Assembly: GCA_963728295.1 (NCBI GenBank) | Contig: CAVSKB010000016.1 | Location: forward strand, 1-64,000 | Length of the DNA stretch: 64,000 nt | Direction of reading: 5' to 3' | DNA from: DATJKD01 sp963728295 | GTDB lineage: Bacteria; Pseudomonadota; Gammaproteobacteria; Steroidobacterales; Steroidobacteraceae | Part shown: positions 46,034 to 55,497 of the stretch, in pieces | Position numbering within the stretch: position 1 is the stretch's first letter | Layout: each line of letters begins with the position of its first letter | Translations under genes and position numbers: made by a program | The notes under the pieces: model-generated | Databases searched by the model: none | Told to the model about the DNA's origin: nothing | The model's input: only the letters and a program-made list of their open reading frames with translations

Positions 46034-47512
46034 TCAGCCGCCGCCGCGCGCGCTTCGCGCGGCGTGCCCGCCCGCGCGTCGCCCGAAATAGGTCGACTCG
46101 CCGAGGCAGGTGCCGCTCGAATAGCCGCGCGTGTCCTGCGCGATATTCCATGCGCAGGCCCCCGCCGCGTAGAGGCCGGGAATGGCGCGCCCTTGGGCGT
46201 CCTGCACCTCGGAATCGACCGAGGTGCGCAAGCCCCCGAGCGAGAAACCGGCGAACTTGGCGCGGCCCACCGACAGGTCGAAGGCCGCGTAGGGCGGCTT
46301 ATCGAGCGGCTTGAGCCAGTCCCGATACTTGTGGAACCGCGGATCTTCGCCGCGCCTGGCATCGCGGTTGTACTCCTCGACCGTCTCCACGAGCGACCCC
46401 GCGGGAAGACCGAGTCTCGGTTCCATCTCGGCGATGGTGTCGAATCCATCGACCAGCGACTGCTCGAAGAACTTGTACGGCGGATACCCGAATATCTCCG
46501 AGTCGAGGATCAGGTAGCCGATGCCGTCGGGCTGCTCGACCAGGAACCCCGCGGTGCGCCCGTGATAGGAATCTTCGGCGACGAAGCGGCGTCCATGCGC
46601 GTTCACCAGGATGCCCTTCAGCATGTCGGCGGGCGGATAGAAAGGCGAGGTGAGGAACGCACGGTCGAGTCCGACCGGCTCGCCTCCCGCCGAGATGCCG
46701 AGCAGGATTCCTGATCCGTCGTCGTTCCCCGTCCCGTGCTTGATCAGGTCGCGCGGCATCCAGGCGAGCTCCCGCGCAAACATCTCGTCGTTCATGATGT
46801 AGCCGCCGGCCGCCAGTACCACGCCGCGGCGAGCGCGCACGTCGCCGTGCTCGCCGAAATGCCGGTAGCGCACGCCGACGACGCGGCCGGCCTCGTCCGT
46901 GATCAGCGCGATCGCGCGCACATCGCAGCGGACACGCACGCCAAGATCGACACACGCGCCGATCAGGACCTTCATCAGGAGCGACCCGGCCTCGATCCCC
47001 GCCATCGCGACCTTGTGACCACGCGGCGCCGGTTTCGCGCGCTCCCGGTAGGGCCAGACCTTCTCGTTGCCGGTCCAGATCAGGCACTGCGTCGTGTCCT
47101 GGATCGCCGCCTTCTCCGGGAAATAGCTGCGCTCGAACGGCACGCCGAGCTCCTCAAGCCACTCGAAGTGACCGACGCTGTCGTCGCAATAAGCCCGGAT
47201 CTTCGCGGCATCGGGCTCCGGCGTGAGCGCCATGAGATACCGGTACATCTCCTCCGCGGTGTCCTCGAAGCCGCAGGCTTTCTGCACCGGCGTTCCGCCG
47301 CCCAGGTACAGGTGGCCGCCCGCGATCGCCGAGGCGCCACCGCCGCCGCTCGCGCGCTCGAGCACCAGCACATCCGCACTGCCGCGCCGGGCCTCGATCG
47401 CGGCGCTGGCGCCGGCCGCGCCAAGCCCGACGATCACGACATCGGCCTCGTCGTCCCAGCCGGTGACGTCGGTTGCCCGCACGAGTGCGGGGGTCCTGAG
47501 CTCGCCGCTCAT
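46034..47512 (-). CDS. FAD-dependent oxidoreductase, fumarate reductase/3-ketosteroid dehydrogenase-like
   Basis: A 492-residue flavoprotein. The FAD site is DVVIVGLGAAGASAAIEARR, with GGGGASAIAGGHLYLGG shortly after. The second part of the fold has VVLAAGGYIMNDEMFAREL, and the C-terminal GLYAAGACAWNIAQDTRGYS is the FAD-closing motif. This is the family of fumarate reductases, KstD and related ring-dehydrogenases. I see no diagnostic substrate residue, so a steroid substrate is only a guess. Its start at 47512 overlaps the molybdopterin oxidoreductase stop (ATGA), so the two are translated together. Confidence 0.82.
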   Translation of the reverse strand: MSGELRTPALVRATDVTGWDDEADVVIVGLGAAGASAAIEARRGSADVLVLERASGGGGASAIAGGHLYLGGGTPVQKACGFEDTAEEMYRYLMALTPEPDAAKIRAYCDDSVGHFEWLEELGVPFERSYFPEKAAIQDTTQCLIWTGNEKVWPYRERAKPAPRGHKVAMAGIEAGSLLMKVLIGACVDLGVRVRCDVRAIALITDEAGRVVGVRYRHFGEHGDVRARRGVVLAAGGYIMNDEMFARELAWMPRDLIKHGTGNDDGSGILLGISAGGEPVGLDRAFLTSPFYPPADMLKGILVNAHGRRFVAEDSYHGRTAGFLVEQPDGIGYLILDSEIFGYPPYKFFEQSLVDGFDTIAEMEPRLGLPAGSLVETVEEYNRDARRGEDPRFHKYRDWLKPLDKPPYAAFDLSVGRAKFAGFSLGGLRTSVDSEVQDAQGRAIPGLYAAGACAWNIAQDTRGYSSGTCLGESTYFGRRAGGHAARSARGGG

Positions 47513-49651
47513 GCCGGTCTCACGCGCACGGGGATCGCGCTCTGGCGGCAATGGCCGGTGATCGGATCGTAGGCGACCTCGTCGTTGACGAGGCGGTTGG
47601 TCGATGCACCGTGCGCGCGTACGTCGTCGGGCGCGTCGCCGCGCGCGCCAAAGGCGTGCGCCATGGACACCACGCCGCGTTTCATGTCAGGAGACGACCT
47701 CGCGATGCCGAGCACACTGCGCGTGCGGCGTCGAGATCTCGACGACGTCGTCGTCCGCCAGCGAGAGCGCCAGCAGGTCGTCCGGATGCATGTGCGCATA
47801 GTTCGTCACGCCCTTGACCCGCAGCCGCTCGAGGTCCTGTCCCGTCGAATTGAAATACTGGCGCGTGCGGCGGCAGACGAGCAGGTGGGTCGCCGGCCAG
47901 TGCGGGTCGACGACGCGCCCCTGTGCATCGAGCGTCTCGGCGCGCATCTCGCGTATCTGCGTAACCACGCCATCGGGCACGAGCTGCAGGCGACCCGTCG
48001 CGTCCGGGTCCGAGGGCTCGACGCGCAATTCCGCCTCCGGAAAGATCCGGCCGCCTTCGCGCGTCATCTCGCGCACGCGCGCGAGCGGCACCCGGCAGCC
48101 GTGCGTAGTCTTCTCGAGCACCTCGAACTTCGAGGGCTTCCGATCCATCGGCAGCGATCCACCCGCAGTGACGATCTCGGTGCCCAGGCGGCGCGCGATT
48201 TCCCAGAAGAACTCCCACTCGTCGAGCACGTCTCCCTGGGGCGGGAGCAGCGCCTCCGCATAGCGGGCGTACGGCTCCTCGTAGAAGATCTCCGGGGCCG
48301 TGGCGATGTCGTCGCGCTCGAGGCTGATCCTGGGTGCGATCACGTAGTGTGCGAGCCGTGCGGTCTGCGCGAGCTTGATGTCGATGCAGACGAGCAGATC
48401 GAGCGAGCGCAGCGCGCGCTCGACCTTGGCCTGATTGGGCCAGGCGACGAGCGGGTTGCCCCCGATGCAGATCAGCGCCCGCACCTGGCCGTCGCCGGGT
48501 AACAGGATTTCATCGGCGAGCGCGGCCGTCGGCATTTCGATCCCGATCTGCGTGAGCCCGCGGACACGCGACGGCGCGAAGCCTTCACCCCAGAGCGGCG
48601 CGGGGGGCTGCACCTGCGCCTTGCGCGGCGTCGCCGCGGACAGCACCCGTGGGTAGGGCGCGATCTCGCCTTCGCGGCAGAATCGCCCGCAGACGATATT
48701 GAGCGTCTGCACGAAGTGCTCGGTGAGGCTGCCGCGCGTCGCCATCTCGGCGCCGGTGCCGGTCGTGGCGACGCCCCTGGGGCCGAGCGCGAAGAGACGC
48801 GCCGCGGCGATCAGGTCGGCGACGGGCACGTCGGCACGCCGCGCAGCGTACTCCGGCGTGAAGTCGGCGATCGCGTGGTGCAGCTCCGCGAGCCCGGCGA
48901 CGTGGCTCTCGCAGAAATCGCGATCGTGAAGGTCCTCGTCCAGGATCAGCCTCAGCATGCCCGCGAGAAGCGTCGCGTCCTCTCCGGGCCGCACCTGCAG
49001 ATGGATGTCCGCAAGCTGCGCGACCATCGTGCGTCTGGGGTCGACGCAGATGAGCTTGAGGCCGCGCGCCTTTGCGTCGCGCAGCCGCCGCGACGGGCTG
49101 AACGGCGGCACGCTGCCCTGCCAGGCGTAGTGCGAAGTGAGGGGGTTGTTGCCGATCATCATGGACACATCCGCCCGCGAGAAGGGCTGCGGTCCGCCGA
49201 GCCAGGTGCCGACGCGGCTGCCGAGATAGACCTTGGCTGGCTGATCGATCGTGATGCTGGTGTAGAAGCTCGGACTGCCGAGCCCCTGGTGGAAACCCAG
49301 CGCCACCGGCAACGCGGCCGAGTTCATGAACCCGTACGTGCCGCAGTAGGTGGCGATCGAGCGCGGACCGTGCCGTGCGCGGATCGCCGCGAGACGTCCG
49401 GCGATCTCGTCGAGCGCGGCGCCGCTCGAAATCGGGACGAACGATCCGTCCGGCAGTCTTCGCCGGGAGCTGCGCAGTCGCTCGGGATGATTTGCCTGCG
49501 CGGGCAGCTCACGTCCCTTCATGCAGGTGTAGCCGCCAAAGAGGGGATCCGAGACGTCGCCGCGTACGGCCACGGCGCGCTCGCCCTCGATGTCGACCTC
49601 GATGGCGCAATTTGCGTGACAGAAACGACAGAAGGTCTTTCGGGTGTGCAT
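47509..49651 (-). CDS. Molybdopterin-dependent oxidoreductase with [4Fe-4S] cluster (frameshifted at C-terminus)
   Basis: About 714 residues of the DMSO-reductase family. Cys8, Cys11, Cys15 and Cys43 (TFCRFCHANC...YTCMKG) bind a [4Fe-4S] cluster. The cofactor domain follows (MMIGNNPLTSHYAWQG; RGLKLICVDPRRT), then the molybdopterin dinucleotide-binding domain near the end. The first frame stops at 47687. With a T removed near 47725 the frame continues VLGIARSSPDMKRGVVSMAH and ends at 47509 in the same ATGA as the next start. The usual Cys/Sec metal ligand is not evident; Ser or Asp in the FYTSITIDQPAK region is possible. Signal peptide absent, so it is likely cytoplasmic. Confidence 0.8.
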
Positions 49652-49733
49652 CGCGGACCGCTTGAGTGTCGGCCCGCGGACTATCGACGAACGCGCCCGG
49701 GCAGGCAACCGGGCGATCGGCGACCGCTGAAAA

Positions 49734-50464
49734 TCAATCGAACCGACCCGCGTCGCGAGCCCCGGAGTCGAGCGTCGCGCGCGCCACGCACCACGCGTCG
49801 ATCGAGGCGGCGCCCGCCTGCCGCAGCGCACGTGCCAGCGCGGCAACGGTACTGCCCGTGGTGATCACGTCGTCGACGATGACGATGCGGCGTCCCCGCA
49901 CCCGTTCGGGCGCACGCTGACGAAAGCCTCGTGCATGTTGGCGTGCCGGTCGGCCGGGAGCAGACCGACCTGCGGTCGCGTCTCGCGGCATCGGACCGCG
50001 AGTCTGGGCTCGAAGCGGATCCGCAGCGCTCGCGCCGCGAAGAACGCGATCTCGCCCGATTGGTTGAACCCGCGCTCCGCGTAGCGGAGGGGATGCAGCG
50101 GCACGGGCAGAACGCAATCGACATCGAGATGCAGCCCTAAGTCCGCCGCCCCGCGTGCAAGCAGCTGGCCGAGCACCCGCCCGATCGCAAGCTGCCCGCC
50201 GTACTTGAGCGCCTGGATCAGCGTGTCGATCGGCGGCGCGTATGAGCACACGGCGAACGAGCGATCGCAGCCCGCGGGTCCGGCGGCGTCGACGAGCGAT
50301 GCTTCGGCGGCCAAGCCGCAGCCGGACGGCGCCGGAAGGCCGGCCTCGCACGCGATGCACAAGTCGTGACACGGCGGCTGTCCCGGCCGGCCGCACAACA
50401 CGCAACGCGGCGGCAGCACCCAGCCCAGTAGGCGGTCCCACCCGCTGTCAACCAGACTAAGCAC
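49734..50464 (-). CDS. comF: ComF family protein, phosphoribosyltransferase-like (frameshifted)
   Basis: The N-terminal zinc finger PPRCVLCGRPG, with CIACEAG further on, is followed by IQALKYGGQLAIGRVLGQLL and HPLRYAERGFNQSGEIAF. The PRPP loop RRIVIVDDVITTGSTVA lies in the other frame, after a change near 49905. The length is two over a multiple of three, so a base is probably lost. ComF proteins aid uptake of single-stranded DNA in competent cells. A GTG at 50464 is the first in-frame start, but it lies inside the BirA operator; a later GTG (WVLPPR) is possible and would fit the family length. Confidence 0.8.
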
Positions 50465-50476
50465 TTGCGGTTGACA
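50446..50476. promoter_or_regulatory. BirA operator of the biotin operon
   Basis: TGTCAACC (50446-50453), a 15-bp spacer, and GGTTGACA (50469-50476) form a perfect 8-bp inverted repeat. This matches the known BirA consensus (TTGTMAACC, 14-16 bp spacer, GGTTKACAA) except at the outermost bases. It should be bound by BirA with biotinyl-AMP. It sits between comF and bioB. Confidence 0.85.
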
Positions 50477-50500
50477 CGGGCCGCGACACATCGAAATACT
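50471..50500 (+). promoter_or_regulatory. Predicted bioB promoter within the operator
   Basis: The right operator half contains a perfect TTGACA (50471-50476). With an 18-bp spacer the -10 would be AATACT (50495-50500), about 90 bp before bioB. BirA bound at the operator would cover the -35. The -10 is weak, so the exact position is uncertain. Confidence 0.5.
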
Positions 50501-50591
50501 CGCCGCGCCAGGAGCTTCCCATCCCGGAAGACTCAGGCGCCGGGAGATCCAGGTCCCGTCGCATATCCGCCGCAAAACCCAAGGAATCGAC

Positions 50592-51584
50592 ATGGAGAAC
50601 CTGAATCTCGATCGGCTGGGCGAGATCCGTAGCGACTGGTCGCTCGCCGAAGCGCAGGAGCTGTTCCGCCTGCCGTTCAACGACCTGCTTTTCCACGCGC
50701 AGGGCGTACATCGGCGGCACTTCGACCCCAACCAGGTCCAGGTCAGTACGCTGCTGTCGATCAAGACGGGCGGCTGCCCGGAGGACTGCGCCTATTGCCC
50801 GCAGAGCGTTCGCTACGAAACGGGTGTCGAACGGGACGCGCTGCTGGAGCTTGACGCAGTCGTTGCGGCGGCCAGGCAGGCGAAGGCGGACGGAGCCACG
50901 CGCTTCTGCATGGGGGCGGCCTACCGCAGCCCCAAGCCGCGGCAGCTCGAAAGCATCAAGGTCATGGTGCGCGAAGTGCGCGCGCTGGGTCTCGAGACCT
51001 GCGCGACCCTCGGCATGCTCAAGCCCGCGCAGGCGCGCGAGCTCAAGGAAGCCGGACTCGATTACTACAACCACAACCTCGACACGTCCGAGGCGTTCTA
51101 CGGCGAGATCATCACGACCCGTACCTACCAGGATCGCCTCGACACGCTCGCGGCGGTGCGGGAGGCAGGTCTCAACGTCTGTTGCGGTGGCATTCTCGGC
51201 ATGGGCGAGTCCGAGTCGGACCGGATCGCGCTCCTGCATACGCTCGCGACCCTGCCGCAGCACCCGGAAAGCGTGCCGATCAACCAGCTCGTGCAGGTGG
51301 CGGGCACGCCGTTGCATGGGCTGCCGCCGCTCGATCCACTCGAGCTCGTGCGCACGATCGCAACCGGCCGCCTGATGATGCCGCGCTCGTATCTGCGCCT
51401 GTCGGCGGGACGGATGGAGATGAACGACGCCGTCCAGGCGCTGTGCTTCCTCGCAGGCGCCAACTCGATCTTCCACGGTGAAAAGCTCCTGACGACGCCG
51501 AACCCGGGCCGCACGCACGACCAGGCGCTCTTTGACAGGCTCGGGCTCAGTCCCGAGCCGCTTGCGGCCGAACGCCCGGCCTGA
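50592..51584 (+). CDS. bioB: Biotin synthase
   Basis: A 330-residue radical-SAM enzyme that inserts sulfur into dethiobiotin. The cluster motif is CPEDCAYCPQS (CxxxCxxC), followed by FCMGAAYRSPK, DYYNHNLDTSEAFY and a C-terminal SIFHGEKLLTTPNP. All conserved Cys and the Arg of the auxiliary cluster region appear present. It leads the operon bioB-F-H-C-D; bioA is not in the window. Confidence 0.96.
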   Translation: MENLNLDRLGEIRSDWSLAEAQELFRLPFNDLLFHAQGVHRRHFDPNQVQVSTLLSIKTGGCPEDCAYCPQSVRYETGVERDALLELDAVVAAARQAKADGATRFCMGAAYRSPKPRQLESIKVMVREVRALGLETCATLGMLKPAQARELKEAGLDYYNHNLDTSEAFYGEIITTRTYQDRLDTLAAVREAGLNVCCGGILGMGESESDRIALLHTLATLPQHPESVPINQLVQVAGTPLHGLPPLDPLELVRTIATGRLMMPRSYLRLSAGRMEMNDAVQALCFLAGANSIFHGEKLLTTPNPGRTHDQALFDRLGLSPEPLAAERPA

Positions 51585-51593
51585 CGGTCCGCC

Positions 51594-52823
51594 ATGACCG
51601 GCCTCGACGCCGAGCTCGCGCCGTCGCTCATCGACCTGCGGGCTGCCGGGCGGTACCGGGCGCGACGCACTGTCGAGTCGCGCCGGTCCGGAGCGACCCG
51701 GCTCGTGGTCGACGGCCGCGACGTGATCGCCTTCTGCAGCAACGACTACCTGGGGTTGGCCGATCACCCCAAGGTCGCCGAGTCCTTCATCGAGGCAGCG
51801 CGCCGGTGGGGCGTCGGCAGCGGCGCCGCGCACCTCGTGAGCGGCCATTGCCGCGAGCATCGACTGCTCGAGGAGGCTTTGGCGGAGTTCACCGGCCGCG
51901 CGCGCGCGCTCCTCTTTTCAACCGGCTACATGGCCAACCTCTCGGTGATCAGTGCGCTCGCCGGCCGCGGCGACCGGGTTTTCGAGGACCGGTTGAACCA
52001 CGCCTCGCTGCTCGATGCAGGCCTCGCAAGTGGCGCGCGCTTCGCGCGTTATGCCCATTGCGACCCGGCTGCCCTGGAAAATTGGCTCGGAGCCAATTCT
52101 GCCGGCGCCGCTCGCAGCAGCGCGAAGCGAAATCGGCTGCGAGCCAATTTCCGCACGGTCGTGGCGACCGACGGCGTGTTCAGCATGGATGGCGATGTTG
52201 CGCCCCTGCGCGAGCTCGCCGCCCTGTGCCAGACGCATGACGCGTGGCTCATGGTCGACGATGCGCACGGCTTCGGCGTCCTGGGCGCGACCGGCCGCGG
52301 CTCGCTCGAAGCCGCCGGGCTCACCGCCGAGGAGGTGCCGGTCCTGATGTGCACACTTGGCAAGGCGCTCGGCGTCTTTGGCGCCTTCGTCGCGGGCAGC
52401 GAAACACTGATCGAGACGCTGATCCAGCGCGGTCGCAGCTACATCTACACGACCGCGATGCCGCCGGCGCTCGCCGCAGCCGCACGCGCGGCACTCGCCG
52501 TCCAGGCCGAGGAGAGCTGGCGGCGCGAACGCGTGCTCGCGCACGCGGGGCGATTTCGAGCGGCCGCGGCCAAGCTCGGCTACGAGCTGCTGCCGTCCGA
52601 AACGCCGATCCAGCCGATCCTGACCGGGGACGAGGCCACGGCCCTTGCCGCGAGCGATGCGCTGCTCGCCCTGGGCCTGTGGGTGCCCGCGATCCGGCCG
52701 CCGACCGTACCCGCCGGGCGTTCGCGATTGCGCGTCACGTTCTCGGCCGCGCACGACGATGAGGACGTCGAACGGTTGATCGCGGCGCTCGCGACGCTCG
52801 CATTGCCCGGTCTGCGCTCATGA
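51594..52823 (+). CDS. bioF: 8-amino-7-oxononanoate synthase
   Basis: A 409-residue PLP enzyme that joins pimeloyl-ACP/CoA and L-alanine. It has FCSNDYLGLADHPKV, GSGAAHLVSGHCREH, VATDGVFSMDGDVAP and the Lys motif TLGKALGVFGAFVAG. Compared with the usual sequence it has about 20 extra residues (GANSAGAARSSAKRNRLRAN) after ENWL, encoded by two palindromes that keep the frame. The insertion lies between the cofactor-domain strands and may be a surface loop, so activity could survive. It overlaps bioH by 4 bp. Confidence 0.93.
   Translation: MTGLDAELAPSLIDLRAAGRYRARRTVESRRSGATRLVVDGRDVIAFCSNDYLGLADHPKVAESFIEAARRWGVGSGAAHLVSGHCREHRLLEEALAEFTGRARALLFSTGYMANLSVISALAGRGDRVFEDRLNHASLLDAGLASGARFARYAHCDPAALENWLGANSAGAARSSAKRNRLRANFRTVVATDGVFSMDGDVAPLRELAALCQTHDAWLMVDDAHGFGVLGATGRGSLEAAGLTAEEVPVLMCTLGKALGVFGAFVAGSETLIETLIQRGRSYIYTTAMPPALAAAARAALAVQAEESWRRERVLAHAGRFRAAAAKLGYELLPSETPIQPILTGDEATALAASDALLALGLWVPAIRPPTVPAGRSRLRVTFSAAHDDEDVERLIAALATLALPGLRS
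52078..52150. repeat. Paired palindromic repeat inserted in frame in bioF
   Basis: AATTGGCT-CGG-AGCCAATT (52080-52098) is a perfect hairpin. A second, AAATCGGCT-GCG-AGCCAATTT (52130-52150), has one mismatch. They are separated by 31 bp that include a CGCT/AGCG pair. The lower local GC content and palindromic form suggest a small REP-like mobile repeat. Confidence 0.6.
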
Positions 52824-53641
52824 CCGCGTGTCCCGCGAGCGGGCAGCGACCACCCGTGTTCGTGATGCTCCACGGCTTTGCACTGCATGCCGGGCTCTGG
52901 GGCGACTGGCCCGCCGAGCTCGGGAGCCGCACCGTGCGCCGCGCGATCGATCTGCCCGGGCACGGCCTGCGGGCGTGGGACACGCGAATCCGGGATCTCG
53001 GCGGGTTCGCGCGCGCGGTGTCCGACCAGGTCCCGCCCGGCGCGATCGTGCTCGGCTGGTCGCTGGGCGGAATGATCGCGCTCGAGCTTGCCCGGCAGCG
53101 TCCGTCGACCCTCGGCGGCCTGGTCCTGATAGCGACGACACCGCGCTTCGTCGCAGGCGCGGACTGGCCGCATGGAATCGAGCCGGGGGTGCTCGAGACG
53201 TTTGCGGAAGGCGTACGCCGCGACTACCACCGCACGGTGCAGGATTTCCTGGCGCTGCAGGTGCTGGGCGCCGCGGATCCCCGCGCGACACTGCGCGCGC
53301 TGCGGGCGGCTGTGCGCAGTCGCCCGGCACCCGATCCGCGAGCCCTCGAGACCGGCCTCGACATCCTGCGGCGTGCGGACCTGCGCGAGACTCTGCGGGA
53401 TATCGAGCTCGAGACGCTCGTGATCACGGGCCAGCACGATCGTCTCGCGCACCCGTCCGCCGGCGAGTTCCTTGCCACGGCGCTGCCCGGGGGGCGGTGG
53501 CTCCGGATCGCCGGCGCCGGGCACGCGCCGTTTCTGTCGCATCCGCTGGCCATGGCGGACGAGCTCACGGCCTTTCTTGATCGTCTGCGGCTGCCGGCGG
53601 CGCGGCCCCCATGGCCGCCGGATGAGCAATCAGATGCATGA
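52820..53641 (+). CDS. bioH: Pimeloyl-ACP methyl ester esterase
   Basis: A 273-residue alpha/beta hydrolase. It has an N-terminal VFVMLHGFALHAGLW, the nucleophile elbow GWSLGGMIAL with the catalytic Ser, and the late GAGHAPFLSHP with the His. It removes the methyl group that BioC added, releasing pimeloyl-ACP. It overlaps bioF (4 bp) and bioC (20 bp), which fixes its role. Confidence 0.92.
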   Translation: MTACPASGQRPPVFVMLHGFALHAGLWGDWPAELGSRTVRRAIDLPGHGLRAWDTRIRDLGGFARAVSDQVPPGAIVLGWSLGGMIALELARQRPSTLGGLVLIATTPRFVAGADWPHGIEPGVLETFAEGVRRDYHRTVQDFLALQVLGAADPRATLRALRAAVRSRPAPDPRALETGLDILRRADLRETLRDIELETLVITGQHDRLAHPSAGEFLATALPGGRWLRIAGAGHAPFLSHPLAMADELTAFLDRLRLPAARPPWPPDEQSDA

Positions 53642-54512
53642 CCGGGACGAGTTCGCGCTGTCGTCGCTCGAGGTCGCGCGTTCCTTCGACCGGGCTGCAC
53701 GCAGCTACGACGCAGCGGCGGTGCTGCAGGCGCGCGTGCGGGACGAGCTTCTTTCGCGCCTCGTCCTGGTCCGGCTCGAGCCGTCGCTCGTCGTCGATCT
53801 CGGCTGCGGCACGGGGGCCGCTGCATCGGCGCTGCATCGCCGCTACCGCCGGAGCCGCGTGGTGTCCGTCGATCTGTCACTCTCCATGCTGCGAGAAGCG
53901 GGCAGGCGACGACGCCCGTGGCGGCGATTCGCGGGGATCTGCGCGGATGCCGTCCGGTTGCCCTTCGCGGACGCCTCGACCGACCTCGTGTTCAGCAATC
54001 TCATGCTGCAGTGGTGTGCCAACCCCGATGCGGTCTTTCGCGAGTGCGCTCGCGTGCTGCGTCCGGGCGGTCTTATGCACTTCACGAGCTTCGGGCCCGA
54101 TACGCTCAAGGAGCTGCGGAGCGCCTGGGCTGCCGCCGACGCGTACACGCACGTCAACCGCTTCATCGACATGCACGACCTCGGCGATGCGATGCTGCGC
54201 GCGGGTCTCGCCGAACCCGTGATGGACGTGGAACGCTACACACTGACCTACCCGGACGTGGGCGGGCTGATGCACGATCTCAAGGCCATCGGCGCCCACA
54301 ACGTCAACGCCGGCCGCTCACGTGGTCTCACCGGGCGGTATGCGATCAAGCGCATGACCGCCGCGTACGAGAACGAGCGTCGCGAGGGGCGTCTGCCGGC
54401 CACGTTCGAGGTGGTCTTCGGTCAGGCCTGGGCGCCGGTAGCGCCGCGGCAGCCGCGGGCGGCGGCCGGAGAAACGCGCATTCCCGTGTCACGGATCGGT
54501 AGGCGCAATTGA
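53622..54512 (+). CDS. bioC: Malonyl-ACP O-methyltransferase
   Basis: A 296-residue SAM methyltransferase with VVDLGCGTGAAASAL (motif I), FADASTDLVFSNLMLQW and RVLRPGGLMHFTSFGPDTL, the pattern of BioC. It masks the malonyl carboxyl so that fatty-acid synthesis can build the pimelate chain. I start at 53622. The start overlaps bioH. An 86-bp gap precedes bioD. Confidence 0.93.
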   Translation: MSNQMHDRDEFALSSLEVARSFDRAARSYDAAAVLQARVRDELLSRLVLVRLEPSLVVDLGCGTGAAASALHRRYRRSRVVSVDLSLSMLREAGRRRRPWRRFAGICADAVRLPFADASTDLVFSNLMLQWCANPDAVFRECARVLRPGGLMHFTSFGPDTLKELRSAWAAADAYTHVNRFIDMHDLGDAMLRAGLAEPVMDVERYTLTYPDVGGLMHDLKAIGAHNVNAGRSRGLTGRYAIKRMTAAYENERREGRLPATFEVVFGQAWAPVAPRQPRAAAGETRIPVSRIGRRN

Positions 54513-54598
54513 GTAGCTTTTGTTTACGCTGATGTCGACTTGCATGGAACCTGGATGCGCATTGTCAGGTGAATCCATAGTGCCGGGAGCGGTCGCCG

Positions 54599-55300
54599 AT
54601 GCCGGCTCGACCTGAGCGGCACTCTATCTATGTGACCGGCACCGACACCGGCGTCGGCAAGACGCTGGTCGCTACGGCGCTGGTCCGCGCCTTGAACCAG
54701 GCAGGGCGCCGGACCCGCGGGCTGAAACCGCTTGCGAGCGGGGCGACGCGCACCCGCGAGGGCTTGCGCAACGCGGATGCGCTGGCACTGCAGGCCGAGG
54801 GTCAGCCTCCCGCGCCCTACGAACTCGTCAACCCCTGGTGCTTTGAACCCGCCATCGCGCCGCATCTCGCGGCGGCCGAGGCCGACGTCGAAACGCCGCT
54901 GCCGGCGCTGCTCCAATGGTACGAACGGGCGTGCGAGGGCTGCGAGTGGGCGGTCGTCGAGGGTGCCGGAGGCTGGCGCGTGCCGCTGCATCCGCGCGGC
55001 TGGACGAGCGACCTGCCCGAAGCGCTCGGCCTGCCGGTGCTGCTCGTCGTCGGATTGCGACTCGGCTGTCTGAATCATGCGCGGCTCACCTTCGAGGCGA
55101 TCGGCTCCGGCCCTGCGCCATTCGCCGGATGGATCGGAAATCGCATCGACCCGCTGTTCGCGCGTCCCGAGGAGAACCTGGCCACGCTCGAGCGACTGCT
55201 CGGCTCTCCACCCATCGCCGTGATCCCGGCGCTATCGCCGCCGGACACCGGTATCGTGGCACGAATACTGTCGGAAACGACTCTGGTCCGGCTGGGATAG
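54599..55300 (+). CDS. bioD: Dethiobiotin synthetase
   Basis: A 233-residue enzyme that closes the ureido ring with CO2 and ATP. The P-loop YVTGTDTGVGKTLVATAL and GLKPLASGAT are conserved, as is VVEGAGGWRVPL. It ends the operon, 86 bp after bioC. I see no convincing separate promoter in that gap. Confidence 0.94.
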   Translation: MPARPERHSIYVTGTDTGVGKTLVATALVRALNQAGRRTRGLKPLASGATRTREGLRNADALALQAEGQPPAPYELVNPWCFEPAIAPHLAAAEADVETPLPALLQWYERACEGCEWAVVEGAGGWRVPLHPRGWTSDLPEALGLPVLLVVGLRLGCLNHARLTFEAIGSGPAPFAGWIGNRIDPLFARPEENLATLERLLGSPPIAVIPALSPPDTGIVARILSETTLVRLG

Positions 55301-55404
55301 CGACGACTCCGCGCTGTGCCACGATCCACGCCGGGCGGGTTAGACTTCGCCGCCGACCACGCGGCGTCCGCGCCGCTCGCGGCAGCGTGAGGGAAGAAGG
55401 AAGA

Positions 55405-55426
55405 AGAGCGACCTGCGCGTCGCTCT
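55405..55426 (+). terminator. Hairpin in the bioD-coxB gap
   Basis: AGAGCGAC/GTCGCTCT forms a perfect 8-bp stem with a 6-nt loop. The sequence after it (CACACCTTCGG) has no T-tract, so it is not a standard intrinsic terminator in the plus direction. It may end bioD transcripts with Rho or shape the coxB leader. Confidence 0.35.
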
Positions 55427-55497
55427 CACACCTTCGGGGCGGGACGGGGGTCGGGGCCTATACGGCCTCGACCGGTCAACACGGGAGTCTGTCAAGA

